From: Leishmania donovani | Lineage: Eukaryota; Euglenozoa; Kinetoplastea; Trypanosomatida; Trypanosomatidae | Direction of reading: 5' to 3' | Length of the DNA: 64,000 nucleotides | NCBI RefSeq assembly: GCF_000227135.1 | Contig: NC_018262.1 | Location: 1,887,502-1,951,501, forward strand | Part shown: positions 9,923 to 20,447 of the stretch, piece after piece | How positions within the stretch are numbered: position 1 is the first letter of the stretch | Layout of the letters: the number at the start of each line of letters is the position of its first letter | Made by a program: the position numbers and the translations under genes | The notes under the pieces: generated by a model | The model's database searches: none | What the model saw: only the letters and a program-made list of their open reading frames with translations | What the model was told of the DNA's origin: nothing

Positions 9923-12554
9923 AGGTAAGCGATGAGCTTCTACCGCGATGCGTCGTGGAGCTCATGTGTATGCGTACGTGCACATATGTGTCTGTGAGTG
10001 TGCGTGTGTCCTGCGGTGTGCGCGTATTTGTGTCTGTTCTGCTTGTGTATGAACACCCAGACTCCGTTTTTTTTTTGTTTGCTTTCATGCCTCCTTTCTT
10101 GTCTTGATTTTATTCAGCGAGTTTCGCGTTGACTGCTCCCCTCTCTGCTCCCTTCCTCCATCTCTTTTAGTCCGCCGTTATTACATGTCGCCGTGTGCAC
10201 CCCGCATGTCTCCGTTTCCGTCTTCGTCTCTCTTCGTTCTTTCCGACATTTCTGCAGACGCGCGACACGCCTGAGAGGGAAGCGATACGGGAGAGGCTGA
10301 GAGGGAAGAAAAGGGGGGAGAAGCGTCACACGAGGAGGACAGCGGCGGTGATCAAGGTACGGCGACAAACAACACGAACTTGCGAATATTCATGTACAAC
10401 ACCCTTTCTTCGTTTCGTTTTCTGTTCTTCTATTTTCACTTTGCGTTCACATTCTGCTCGCCTTTTCCTTCTTTTTTGTTGTTGATCTACGAGTGGGTGG
10501 CGTGTTGACTATGCAGCAGCGATAACAGCCGGAGATCCCCCTTTTTGTCCTCTTGCCCTCGACATCTCTTCTTTTGTTGCCACATTCTCACTTAGAACGT
10601 CTTCCCACTGCGTTTTCCTCCTTCTGAGTGAGCTGTGCTCTCACTCTGAATTCAAGCGCCTCTCCTTCCTTTTCGTGAGCTTGCCGGGCCTCGGAGGAGG
10701 TGGGGGGGGGCGACATCTTCCGGGAATTATGAGAAGCAGAATCTTAAGGCGCGTGTGCTCTCTCTCTTCGTGTGTTTTCGGGCTCGCATGCATTTGTTGT
10801 AGCCTAGACTGCCTTCGAGTCGTTTCTCTCTTTCCTCACGGCGCAGCGGACGGCTAAATGAATCCGTTTTATGACTGCTCTGTGTCGGCCAGTTGTCGGT
10901 CTTGCGATGCGCCTCCTCAGCTACTTCAGCGTGGCGGTTTGCCCTTTCCATTTTTCTCTCTGCCGCTTTCGTTGTCTACGTGTGTTTCACTACACCATGC
11001 GAGCGACGTGTGTGTCGTGCTGTCGCCTTTTTCTTTTGGGCCTGACGCGCACGCAGGGCTATGTGACTCTTCGTGTGTAGGTGTGTAGCGCTGATCGTTA
11101 CTTAACCTTGCATGTTTCGTTTTGCTTTTCGTTCCCTTCGCTGATCTCCCTGCCTGTGTCTGTGTGTTTGTGCCTGCGTGTGTCTCTCTCGGTCTCTGTG
11201 CGTGCGCTTCCACGTTGATTCGCGTTGATTTTCTGCTTCTTTCTTTTTCTTTACCGATTCGCTTTCGCCACTTTGCTCGCCAGCTTATAGCACACGTGCG
11301 TCGCTCGCTGCTGCTTTCTCCTCTCCACCCGCCCCTCCCCCCTTCCCTTCCCTTCCCTTCCCGTTCGGATCGTACCACCTCCACGAGCCGCTCTCCTTTT
11401 TTTTTTCACGCTGCTCTGCAGCGACATGTGATGGGTCTCTGTTGACATTCTAATCGCCCCCCCAACCAAACAACCAACAGACGGAATGGTGACTGCTCTC
11501 TACCGTTGTGTCACCTGGGGAGTGCTTTCGCTATGTTCTCCACTTCTGCATCATCCGGTGTTTCCGTGCTCATTGCTCATCTTTCCATTTGTTTTTTTCA
11601 GCGTGCTTGCGACTCGTCTCACCCCTCAACTGAAGCAGCAGGGGCTGCTCAAGCATGCTGTATAAGGCAGCGCAGAACACACAGGAAAATGATGCAACGA
11701 ACGAGTTTTCACTATCCATGTGCAATCCGATGACGGGAGAGCCGATACAATCTCTTTGTTCGTGCGCCTGCATGTTTTATCTCCTCTCTTTCCAGTCCGC
11801 GGCGCCCCTGTGCGAATCGTTGCAACACAGAAGTGCCCATGATGGAGCATACCGTATACGTGCGCGTTTTTTTTTCAATTGCTTTCCGCGTGTGTAGCCT
11901 TGGGCGTTTATCTTTTTTTTTTTCTTTATCGTCATTCCTCTTTCGCGTTTCCCAATCGTCATCTCCATCGCCATTATCATCATCATCATCGCTAAGCGAA
12001 ATGTGCTCTGCACACGAAAATGCAAAAAAAAAAGCAGAGGAAAAACGTTTCTGCGAACATTAGCAGAGAAAAGAGCCGACACGTTTTTTTCGAGCATCGC
12101 TGCTTTGACGCGCGTCTGACATGGGATCATCACCCTCTACTTTTGCACGCACTGGAACGCTTCCCAATGATTCGCTGTTTTCTGGAGGCATAGGTGCCGC
12201 GCTTCCTGTCAGGGCCGACAGTGGGTTATGCGCGCGTTTTCTTTGTACGTTTTTCCCGGGGTTGTTGTCGCCGCGACTGATCTGTCCCAGTCGCACCACT
12301 CGCCAGACCTCCACACCGCATGCCCCAATTACTTATGCGCTACATTGTGCCGATAAATACTCGCGCCTCTATCTTCTTTGCCCGTTTCCTCTGTCTGCGC
12401 TTTCATTCCAATCAGTCCTGGGTCTTTTTCTCCCCTTGTTGCTCGTATCATCATCAGCCTCCACTGTTCGCGTCGTGTTGAAGCACCTTACCACTGCGCA
12501 TTCCCCTCTCCCTCTCCCTCTCCACACACGCGCAACAAAGTGCGACTCTCATCG

Positions 12555-12595
12555 ACTTTCTGATTCTCTTTCCGTTCTTATCCTTTTTCTTCTAG
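12555..12595 (+). promoter_or_regulatory. Putative trans-splice acceptor for proteasome alpha gene
   Basis: A long pyrimidine tract (12558-12592, ttctgattctctttccgttc and on) is followed by AG at 12594-12595, eight bases before the ATG at 12604. Confidence 0.6.
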
Positions 12596-12603
12596 ACAGC
12601 ACC

Positions 12604-13356
12604 ATGAACCGCGCAGGCTTCGACAAGTACATTACCGTCTTCAGCCCTGAGGGCTCGTTGTACCAGGTGGAGTACGCATTCAAAGCCGTCACCTACCCTG
12701 GCTTGCTCACCATTGCCATTCGCTGCAAGGATGCCGTTCTGGTCGCGACGCAGCACGTGATTCCCGACCGCCTCATGCGCCCTGACTCGGTGACGGCGCT
12801 CTACGAGGTCACTCCGAGCATCGGCTGCTGCATGACCGGTCGCGCCCCCGACGGGCGCGCGCTAGTGCAGCGCGCGCGAGAGGAAGCGTCGGATTACCAC
12901 TACCGCTACGGTGTGCAGATTCCAATCGCTGTGTTGGCGAAGCGCATGGGCGACAAGGCCCAGGTGCGCACGCAACAGGCCGGCCTGCGGCCGATGGGTG
13001 TGGTGAGCACCTTCATCGGCATGGATCAGAGTGACCAGGATGGCTCGCTGAAGCCGCAGATTTACACCGTCGACCCGGCCGGCTGGACCGGTGGGCACAT
13101 TGCATGCGCTGTTGGCAAGAAGCAGGTGGAGGCGATGGCATTCTTGGAGAAGCGCCAGAAGAGCACCAAGTTTGACGAGCTGACGCAGAAGGAGGCCGCG
13201 ATGATCGCGCTGGCGGCGCTGCAGAGCGCGATCGGCACGGCTGTCAAAGCGAAAGAGGTGGAGGTGGGCCGCTGCACAGCCGCCAACCCGGCCTTTCAGC
13301 GTGTGCCGAATAGCGAGGTTGAGGAGTGGCTGACCGCCGTGGCCGAGGCGGATTAA
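12604..13356 (+). CDS. 20S proteasome alpha-type subunit (alpha-1/PSMA6 type)
   Basis: A 250-residue protein, the normal length for a proteasome alpha subunit. It opens with the alpha N-terminal signature (FDKYITVFSPEGSLYQVEYA, residues 6-25) that gates the 20S core, and continues with an Ntn-hydrolase fold lacking a catalytic N-terminal threonine, as expected for alpha rings. Residues such as GCCMTGRAPDGR, VQRAREEASDYHYRYG and RPMG agree best with the PSMA6/alpha-1 class. It would form part of the heptameric outer ring of the 20S core particle. The frame is open upstream to 12121, but family alignment and the splice signal fix the start at 12604. Confidence 0.93.
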   Translation: MNRAGFDKYITVFSPEGSLYQVEYAFKAVTYPGLLTIAIRCKDAVLVATQHVIPDRLMRPDSVTALYEVTPSIGCCMTGRAPDGRALVQRAREEASDYHYRYGVQIPIAVLAKRMGDKAQVRTQQAGLRPMGVVSTFIGMDQSDQDGSLKPQIYTVDPAGWTGGHIACAVGKKQVEAMAFLEKRQKSTKFDELTQKEAAMIALAALQSAIGTAVKAKEVEVGRCTAANPAFQRVPNSEVEEWLTAVAEAD

Positions 13357-13510
13357 GCGGTGCGCGGGCGACAACTTAGAACTTCGAGCACCGCACCGAT
13401 TTCTGTTCCTTTGGCGCTTTTCCTCTCCTTGCCCTTCCCCTCCTCACCTGATCTACCGCGGCGCGTGCAATCGCATCCGCTTTCTCTCTATTCGCACTGG
13501 AGGCTGCTCA

Positions 13511-13533
13511 GCGCCGTGGGCGGCCCACGGCGC
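13511..13533 (+). repeat. Perfect 11-bp inverted repeat, 1-nt spacer, in 3' UTR
   Basis: The arms gcgccgtgggc and gcccacggcgc are separated by a single g. The element lies about 155 bases after the proteasome stop codon. On the RNA it could form a tight GC-rich hairpin after opening a few central pairs. Its function is unknown. Confidence 0.6.
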
Positions 13534-14939
13534 AAGGGGACGTGTGCAGGTCCCACGCTGGTTCACGCGGCTGGCGCTCTTATACTGCATGTCCGTAGCA
13601 AAGACAGGAAGGAAGGCACACCATGGCTGCTCTGTTTTCCTGTTCATGTGAAGTGCTCAGAGGAGGTGTTCCACGCATGCGGACACGCACCCTAGCACCT
13701 TCCTTGAAAGAAGCGGAGGGGTGGCTGACGTACGATTTGCCTGAGCTGTGTCTCCGTCTTATGTTTATTCTCCTTCCACCTTCTTTTTTCTTTGGGGTTC
13801 GTCCTGGTCTTTGTCTATCTTCTTCATGTGTGCGGTTGTGGTTGCTGAGAGCGCGCTGACAGGCGCGCACGGTTTTACGTGTGAAGGCCGTGGCGAGCCC
13901 ACACGAGACGTGGAAAAGTGACGACCGCGCATCCTCATGGATCGCTGTCTGCGGGGGCCTCGAGTGTCGGCCCCGCTGCGTGGGTGCAACAAAGGGAGAG
14001 CTAGAAGGCACTGCCGGCGAGGAGGCGGGTGCAATGAAAAGGAGCTGGAGGCGAGGGATGGGTACAGGCAAGAGACGCTGCTTTTCCGTTGCCTGTTAAC
14101 CGGATCGCGGTACGAGCGAGAGGAGGGCGGTGGAGACGAAGAGGTCGATACCAAGAAGCACGGCGGCACTGCTGTGCCAAGCACATGTGGCGCCCACACG
14201 CCTGCCAGCTGCACCGTCGCCCCCCTCCCTCCCTCCCTCTCGCACTTTGGCAGCACCCCTTCGTTCGCACTTCTTAATTGTTCGTTCTACGGTTGGTTGG
14301 ACTACTATTCTATGAATGCACATGTTGAAGAAGAAACATTTTCTCATGTGAAGCTACCGCGACGGCAAGAGCTCCCTGGAGTACCCCACAGCCACCACCC
14401 ATACCAGAAGACGTGTGCCACCGTGCCAGGCTGTTTGGGATGCTGCACGAGATGGGGTGCAAGCTCGGATGGCCTACACGCTATCCCTGCTTTGCGTGCC
14501 AGGCTTTTCGCACCGTTCCTTCGCCCTGAATCGTTACAGGGGTGCCGCAGATCGTCAGCGCCCTTGGATATGATTGCTCAGCACCGATCGAACACGCACA
14601 CGCAAAAAAAAAAAACAAGAACTCGACCCTTTTCTTCTCGCTTTGCCTCTCTTCGCCTTCACGGCCATCCCCTCTTCTTTCGTTCATTCGACTCGCGCGT
14701 GGCCGTCTTGGAGGGATTTTCTTGGTTGTGGGATTTTTTCGTTGTTGCTGTCAAGCTCCGCCTACTCCTCAGTCAACGCTGCGCGTGAGACCGTGTAAAG
14801 CGAAAAGAGGAGCAGGTTCTCCCTTTTTATCGGACTCCGCGATCTCTTTTCGTTTCTACCAGGGAACCTTCGCCTTCTCTGGTGTCTGCACTCCACGGCT
14901 GTCGTCTTCATTGTGAACCCTTCAGCGATTAGCCCTCGA

Positions 14940-14964
14940 TATCCTAGCCCGCCCTTATCTTTAG
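14940..14964 (+). promoter_or_regulatory. Putative trans-splice acceptor for ATOM40 gene
   Basis: The tract ccgcccttatctttag ends in AG at 14963-14964; a second AG occurs at 14974-14975. Both precede the ATG at 14979. Confidence 0.4.
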
Positions 14965-14978
14965 TGACACCTCAGACA

Positions 14979-16028
14979 ATGCTAAAGGAATGGCTGCGCG
15001 GGTCCTCGAACGAGGCGGAGAAGCCTGCCGAGGAGAAGAAGCCTGTATCTCGAATGGTAGTGGATGCGGAGAAGCCGCTGGAGACGCGCGAGAGCGCCGC
15101 GAGCAAGCGCCGCGAGGCGTATGAGAAGAAGCTCGCGGAGTCTGCAAAGGAGGGGCCGCCGCATCCAAGCAAGATGATCACCTACGATGGCATTTTCCGC
15201 AAGGCTCAAGGCGTGCTGTTGGAGGGTAACAACAACGAGATCCAGGAGGGCATCACGCTCAACATCGCTCGCAACGCGCAGAACGCGATGATCTCGACGA
15301 AGTGGACGCTCGTGAACCCGCAGATGTCCCACTGGGAGGTGAACTTGCAGATGAACGGCTTCAGTGATATTGTGGCAGCCTCGTGGAACACGTTGAATCG
15401 CTACCAGCTCATGTACCAGCGCGTCTCCAGCACTGGCGCGATGCTCGTGACTCAGTTTATGGCGCAGAAGCAGGGCGGCATGTCGCAGGGTACTGTGTTT
15501 GCCATGATGCAGTACCCGTGGCGCTTTGGAGGCTGCACCCAGGTGCAGTATGTAAAGGACCAGTCGCTGGGCCTGAGCCACGTGCAACGACTCATTCGCG
15601 GCGTCCACGTCGGCACGAATCTCACTGTCGAGCCTGCGACGCACAATTCCTACCTGTCGCACGCCATCTCCCTCACGACCGCGAAGAGGGACGCCGGGTT
15701 CATGGCGGAGATGACCCCCAGCAAAGGGACCTGGAAGCTTGCGGCGACCGCCTTCGACTGGGCAATGAACATGGATGCCGCTATTGAACTGGAGTACATG
15801 GAGGGCCGCGACGGCATGAAGAGTGCCCTCAACGTAGGCTGCCGGAAGAGCTTTGTCGGCGGGGCGCAGCTGACGACCTCGCTGTTAGGCTTCAGTATGG
15901 CCAAGGTGAATCTGGATCTGCCTTTTGGAGGCGAGGTACCCGGCGCCAATCAGCTCCGTCTCACCTTCAACTGCCAGTACGACATTCACGCCGGTGCGCT
16001 GAAGCAGGGTCTCATCTTCACAGCTTAA
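14979..16028 (+). CDS. ATOM40: Archaic outer-membrane translocase ATOM40 (Tom40/VDAC-fold beta-barrel)
   Basis: A 349-residue protein with a charged N-terminal region (about residues 1-65, rich in E, K and R) followed by alternating polar/hydrophobic strands typical of a mitochondrial beta-barrel, and no alpha-helical membrane segment. It ends with an aromatic residue near the C-terminus (QGLIFTA), as in beta-signals. ATOM40 is the protein-conducting pore of the trypanosomatid outer mitochondrial membrane and imports nuclear-encoded proteins. The assignment rests on the barrel-like pattern, the length and my recollection that T. brucei ATOM40 lies near the proteasome alpha-1 and DMC1 genes. 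VDAC is the main alternative, but those normally lack this charged extension. The start at 14979 follows two AG acceptors. Confidence 0.75.
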   Translation: MLKEWLRGSSNEAEKPAEEKKPVSRMVVDAEKPLETRESAASKRREAYEKKLAESAKEGPPHPSKMITYDGIFRKAQGVLLEGNNNEIQEGITLNIARNAQNAMISTKWTLVNPQMSHWEVNLQMNGFSDIVAASWNTLNRYQLMYQRVSSTGAMLVTQFMAQKQGGMSQGTVFAMMQYPWRFGGCTQVQYVKDQSLGLSHVQRLIRGVHVGTNLTVEPATHNSYLSHAISLTTAKRDAGFMAEMTPSKGTWKLAATAFDWAMNMDAAIELEYMEGRDGMKSALNVGCRKSFVGGAQLTTSLLGFSMAKVNLDLPFGGEVPGANQLRLTFNCQYDIHAGALKQGLIFTA

Positions 16029-17444
16029 CCCATACGATGCTCACGCTTCGGTGTAGTCCGTTGGTTTCGCTCTTCTGCGTCGTTTTCTTATTTTTCTTCC
16101 CTCCTGTCGGCCGTCATATGCGTTGTGGCCGTGACTTGGCGGCCTCTGGCGAGAAGCTCCGAGGCGGCGGGCATGTGAGACTAATGCAAGGGGCCGTGCT
16201 GAAGTAGGGTACACGGGAGCTGAGAAGGACGGGGGGTCAACTGTTGGAAGGGAGGGGCGTGGGCCTCGTTTTCCGGTCACAGCGGTGCGAGCCTGGCAGC
16301 ACCTTTCCCCCCGCCGTCCCCTCTTCCAGCAACTCTGCCCCCTTCTCTTTCCGTCTTCTCTCCACCTTCTCTCTGGGTTGTTCGTGCTCTTTGCACGACC
16401 GGCGCTGCCTCCTGTTGGTTGCTCTGGGGCCGTGTTTCAATGGGTGAGTGCGCTGAAGAATGGACAGGCTTGAGCGGGCACGGCGACAGGGATGGTGGTG
16501 GTCGAAGTGGCATGTGCGAGCATGAGGACTGGCACGGTGGGAGCTTTCTCGCTTTCTCTCTGTCGGTTGGTCTTGTCATCCTTTTCGCGACCCGTCTGGA
16601 TGTCACGCCGGCCTCTACCCTGCCCTTGCTCTCTGTGTTTCCCCTTACGTCACTGCCACTTTTCCGTTGGCGTTGTCGTCTGAGACTAAATAACTGCGAA
16701 AAGGAAAAAAAAACCTACATTGAAAAGGACACTGGCAGGGCGGAAGAGGTGGCAGTCAACGCGCCGCTGAGGTCGCACCTCTTCATGCCTCTTCTCCTCG
16801 CCTTTTTATTTTCTATATAAACTCCCCCAGTCACTAAGCAAGGGAACGCATCAGAGCCCGTTTTGCCACCCCTCACAGCACCAAAGCCGTACAAGAAAAA
16901 ACGCACACGGTGGAGAATGAGTGGCACTGCTATGTAATGCACTGCTTCCTTTCACAACACGCTCAAGAAGACGCCCTGCTGGCCTAAAGGGCGCCTGTCT
17001 CTGTCTTCGTGCGAGCGTTCGTCTCCGGCATGCGATGGCGCGCCCACTGTGGCAGCAGAGAGCATTGCGGTGCTGGCGGAAACGGCTGCCCACGCATCGG
17101 CGCTAGCCACCGCTTCAAAAGACTGCTGTTCAATGTTGCTCATAGCTGTGGCGCTTCCGTCACCACCCGTCGTGAGTCAAACCCCATGCCCCCCCCCCTG
17201 AAACCTACCTCGCCTACTCTTTCTCGTCTTCCGGCGCTCCTCAGCTTGCACATGCGCCTCTCTGTGCCCCTCCTCACCCAACGGGGACATCCTTGCACCC
17301 GATAAAGAGAGTGACAGTCACGCGCTGCACACGTTTCCGTTGCGACCGCTTGGCTCATGTGCTCACTTTTGTTTCTCAACGCCCGGGATCTTTAAAACAA
17401 ACAAAAGTAAAAAAGACCCATTAGCCGAGCACATCCACACGCCG
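16029..17444. other. Spacer between ATOM40 and FAM184-like genes
   Basis: About 1.4 kb with no supported gene. C/T-rich stretches occur at 16300-16380 and 17185-17240. The AG nearest the next start is at 17423-17424. Confidence 0.55.
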
Positions 17445-20400
17445 ATGTCGGCGGCGATGTCGCGTAGCATGCCGGCGTCGTTCGCCGCGAAGGACGATGA
17501 CAAACACTACAAGATGTGCAAGAAGATTGCGCAACTCACCAAGGTGATTTACACCTTGAACAACCGATGCGAGGACAACGAGCAGCGCACCGAGTGGCTG
17601 CACCAGGCGCACATGCAGGAAAGAGCGCAGCTCTGCCAGGAGTACGAGTCGCTGCTAGAGAAGCTTCAGCAGCAGATTCGCGGCTTGCAGGCAGACAAGA
17701 TCAACATTGCAGCGTCCCTAGAGCGGTCTCAGAAAGAGCAGCTCCAAGCAGCGCAGGAGGAGTTCAAGACACGACTTGCCGCTCTCTCAGAACAGGTCAG
17801 TGAGCAGGAGTCGAGATATGACAGCGCATTGCTGGAGGAGAAGCAGCGAATGGCCGCCGAACTGGCTGCCGAGACGAAGCGCGTGCGAGAGAGCAAGGAC
17901 TTGGAACTGGCAAACCTCGTACGCGAGTACAACGACAAGTACAAGGCCATGCTTGCCGAGCAGCTGGACTCGAGAGATGCTCTGGAGGAAACACTCAAGA
18001 GGGAGTGGGGGAGTAAAGTCGATGCACTTCAGACAGAGCTGGCAGCGGCGCAGGGCAGCGCGAGCGCGCAGCTGCAATCGAAGTCCAGGCTGCTGCAGGA
18101 GGCTCTGCAGCGATGCGCGACGCTGGCCAACGAGAGGGACCTATCAGCGGCTTCGCGTGATGAGGCGCATACACAGTTACAGACGCTGCAAGGGCAGCTG
18201 GGGCGCATCGAGGGGGAGTTAGCGGACGAGCGGCGCCAGCGTGCGGCTTCCGACGAACTCAAAACGGAGCTGGAGGCGAGACTGGCATCCTTGGATACCA
18301 AGCGAAATGCCCTTCAGAAAGAATGCGCGGAGGCACAGCAGTCCCTGGCGGCTGAGAAGGCGCTCAACGCACGCCGAGCGGCCGCGGTGCAGGCGCTGGA
18401 GAACGAGAAAGCGTCCCTGTCGACGTCGAAGGAGGCGCTGGCTCAGGAGCTGGAGGGCTGCAAGGCTGCCCTCACCGCCAGTAAGGCACAACGCGACGCC
18501 GCGGAGGCACAACTCCGCGACCTGCACGCCTCCTCTGCTACCCATGCCTCCTTGTTGAGTGACACCAGATCGCAGCTAGATGAGGCGAAGCAGCGCTTGG
18601 CGACGGCGCTAAATCAGGCGGCCGAGGCGGCGCGCATTTCCCAGACGAAGCACGAGGAGGAGCTACGCAACGCGCGTGCATCGCTGAAGTCGAACTCGTC
18701 CTCTGAGCAGCAGAGATTGATAGAGGCGCACAAGAAGGAAAGTGATGCGCTTAAGCGGACGCATGAGGCAGAGATGCTTCGACTACAGACAGAGATGCAG
18801 CGACTGCAAACAGAGAACGCTGCCACGCAAGAGTTATTTCAAAGGACTGCGAAGGATGCGGAAGTCGCCGCTGCAAAGATTGCCGCCCTGACGGCTCAGT
18901 GCGAGGAGCATGATGCGCTGCTCCAAAGTCGAGCTGAGGAGAGCGCAGCAGAGCGCCTCCAGCTGGAGCAGCAGCTGCTGCAGCTGCAGCGCGAGGTGGA
19001 AGCCGCCAGAAACGACGGAGCAGAGGGGGCAGCCGCTCAGGTGGCCGCGCTAGAGCGCGCGCAGGCGGAGCACGCCGCGCTCTGCGCTGCCGCGGAAGCC
19101 GCACACGCCAAGGCGCTTCGTGAGGCAGAAGAGAAGAGTGCTGCACAGCTCGAAAGCGCTTCCCGAAGCAACGCCGCGTTGGTGAAGGCCATGCAGAAAC
19201 AACACTCGGCTGCCATGGAGCGAGCGAAGGAAGACGCGGCGGCGCAGGCTGCCTCCATAAGCCGCAACGTCGAGACCCAGCTTGCTGCTCTGCGGCGCGA
19301 CTATGACGAAAGGCTCGCTGCGGTGCGTACGGCCGCGGCGGCGACTGAGGGAAAGCTTCACACACTCATCTCGGAGCTGCAGGCGCAGCTGCGTCAGGCT
19401 CTTAGCGAGACGGCGGCTCTTCAAACGTCCAACATTGACATGCGTGAGCAGCGGCAGGCGGAGATCGCGCTGCTGAAGGCCGCCATGGAGAAGGCTCAAA
19501 CGGAGGCAGCTGCCGTGCTCGATCGTACGCGCAGCGATGCTGACGCGCAGCGACGCGACGAAGTTCACGCACTGGAGGTGGTGCGTCAGCGGCAGGTTGC
19601 TGCGGAGCGGCAGCGCTATGAGGCCGCCGTGGCAGCTGGCAAGGAGCAGATGGCGAGAATGGAGGCGCGCTTCGACGAGCGCATCGAAGCCGCGGAGGCA
19701 CACCTACAAGAGACTGTAGCGGCGCTGAAAGCGGCGCGGATAAAGGGCATGCAGGAGCTGGAGGAGCAACTCAACACGGCGCATCAGCTGCGGGTGCGTG
19801 AGCTCACCGCAACGCACGACGCTGAGCGCGGCCAACTCCAAGACACGATTGGTACAATGGACGCCAAGCTCAAGGAGCTGATTTCCTCGATGGCCAGCAA
19901 GGAGGAGAATTTAGACAGACTCCTCGCCCAGCGTGACCAATTGCTAGAGGAGGTCACCACGGCGAAGCGCAACGGTGCGGCCGCTGTAGTGACCGAGCAG
20001 AATCGTCGTGCGGCGGACCTGGAGCAGCTTCGTGTGGAACATGAAAGGGAACTGAAAGCTCTCGGCGACGCGCACAAGGAGATCGTGGACGATTTTGTGC
20101 GGCAGCAGGCCGAGGAGCGGCGTGCGCACCAGGGTCTTGTAGACGAGCTGCGTAGCACGGTAGAGGAACTGCAGTACAAGTACCACTACCGCGAATCTCG
20201 TCCAGAGGACGTCGAGCTCATTAATAAGCTTCTTCAGGACAGCAAGGAAAAGGAATTGGCTTTGAGCAAGGCCTACGAGGACATGCGGCTGTACAAGCTG
20301 GAGCTCATCAACAGAGAGGAGAACTACAACAAAGTCTTTGGTCGACACCCCAACGTGGCGGACTACTCTGCCGTCGCACAGGCGGCCGGAAAGCGTCCGT

Positions 20401-20447
20401 CCTCGCTTCCCCGTATCGGCGCTACACGCCAGCACTCGACACGGTAG
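17445..20447 (+). CDS. Long coiled-coil protein, FAM184 family
   Basis: A 1000-residue protein, almost entirely alpha-helical coiled coil rich in A, E, Q, R and L from about residue 50 to 950. Its two ends are specific: near the N-terminus KMCKKIAQLTKVIYTLN (residues 23-39), and near the C-terminus NREENYNKVFG (about residues 957-967). Both match the conserved ends I know from the animal FAM184A/B proteins, which are also long coiled coils. The cellular role of the family is poorly known. In a flagellate, a cytoskeletal or flagellar role is plausible but inferred. The upstream in-frame region to 17340 is left out because it precedes the AG at 17423-17424. Confidence 0.8.
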   Translation: MSAAMSRSMPASFAAKDDDKHYKMCKKIAQLTKVIYTLNNRCEDNEQRTEWLHQAHMQERAQLCQEYESLLEKLQQQIRGLQADKINIAASLERSQKEQLQAAQEEFKTRLAALSEQVSEQESRYDSALLEEKQRMAAELAAETKRVRESKDLELANLVREYNDKYKAMLAEQLDSRDALEETLKREWGSKVDALQTELAAAQGSASAQLQSKSRLLQEALQRCATLANERDLSAASRDEAHTQLQTLQGQLGRIEGELADERRQRAASDELKTELEARLASLDTKRNALQKECAEAQQSLAAEKALNARRAAAVQALENEKASLSTSKEALAQELEGCKAALTASKAQRDAAEAQLRDLHASSATHASLLSDTRSQLDEAKQRLATALNQAAEAARISQTKHEEELRNARASLKSNSSSEQQRLIEAHKKESDALKRTHEAEMLRLQTEMQRLQTENAATQELFQRTAKDAEVAAAKIAALTAQCEEHDALLQSRAEESAAERLQLEQQLLQLQREVEAARNDGAEGAAAQVAALERAQAEHAALCAAAEAAHAKALREAEEKSAAQLESASRSNAALVKAMQKQHSAAMERAKEDAAAQAASISRNVETQLAALRRDYDERLAAVRTAAAATEGKLHTLISELQAQLRQALSETAALQTSNIDMREQRQAEIALLKAAMEKAQTEAAAVLDRTRSDADAQRRDEVHALEVVRQRQVAAERQRYEAAVAAGKEQMARMEARFDERIEAAEAHLQETVAALKAARIKGMQELEEQLNTAHQLRVRELTATHDAERGQLQDTIGTMDAKLKELISSMASKEENLDRLLAQRDQLLEEVTTAKRNGAAAVVTEQNRRAADLEQLRVEHERELKALGDAHKEIVDDFVRQQAEERRAHQGLVDELRSTVEELQYKYHYRESRPEDVELINKLLQDSKEKELALSKAYEDMRLYKLELINREENYNKVFGRHPNVADYSAVAQAAGKRPSSLPRIGATRQHSTR

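Larger units (their letters stand above)
9134..12603. other. 3.5 kb spacer upstream of proteasome gene
   Basis: It contains (AC)n at 9596-9610 followed by (TAC)n to about 9629, a short candidate ORF at 9773-9922, repeated polypyrimidine-AG signals (for example near 9724 and 10118), and T-rich 10.4-12.0 kb. No recognisable tRNA, snRNA or long gene was found. The length suggests a long 3' UTR or an unrecognised non-coding gene. Confidence 0.5.
13357..14978. other. Spacer between proteasome alpha and ATOM40 genes
   Basis: About 1.6 kb with no supported gene. It contains a compact inverted repeat (13511-13533) early in the presumed 3' UTR. A pyrimidine-rich stretch precedes the next start. Confidence 0.55.

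Noticed and set aside
9923..10118. A GTAAG donor-like site after the short ORF and a pyrimidine-TTCAG site 190 bases later, resembling a cis-spliced intron
   Set aside because: Cis-introns are very rare in Leishmania, and joining the flanks does not give a continuing, recognisable frame. Both signals are common by chance here, the second being an ordinary acceptor-like site.
12121..12603. In-frame N-terminal extension of the proteasome alpha gene (160 codons)
   Set aside because: It is low-complexity and lies upstream of the pyrimidine-AG signal; alpha subunits start at the conserved FDKYITVFSPEG region.
18751..19365. Long minus-strand frames opposite the coiled-coil gene
   Set aside because: GC-rich codon bias in the + gene creates open antisense frames; these have no family features.
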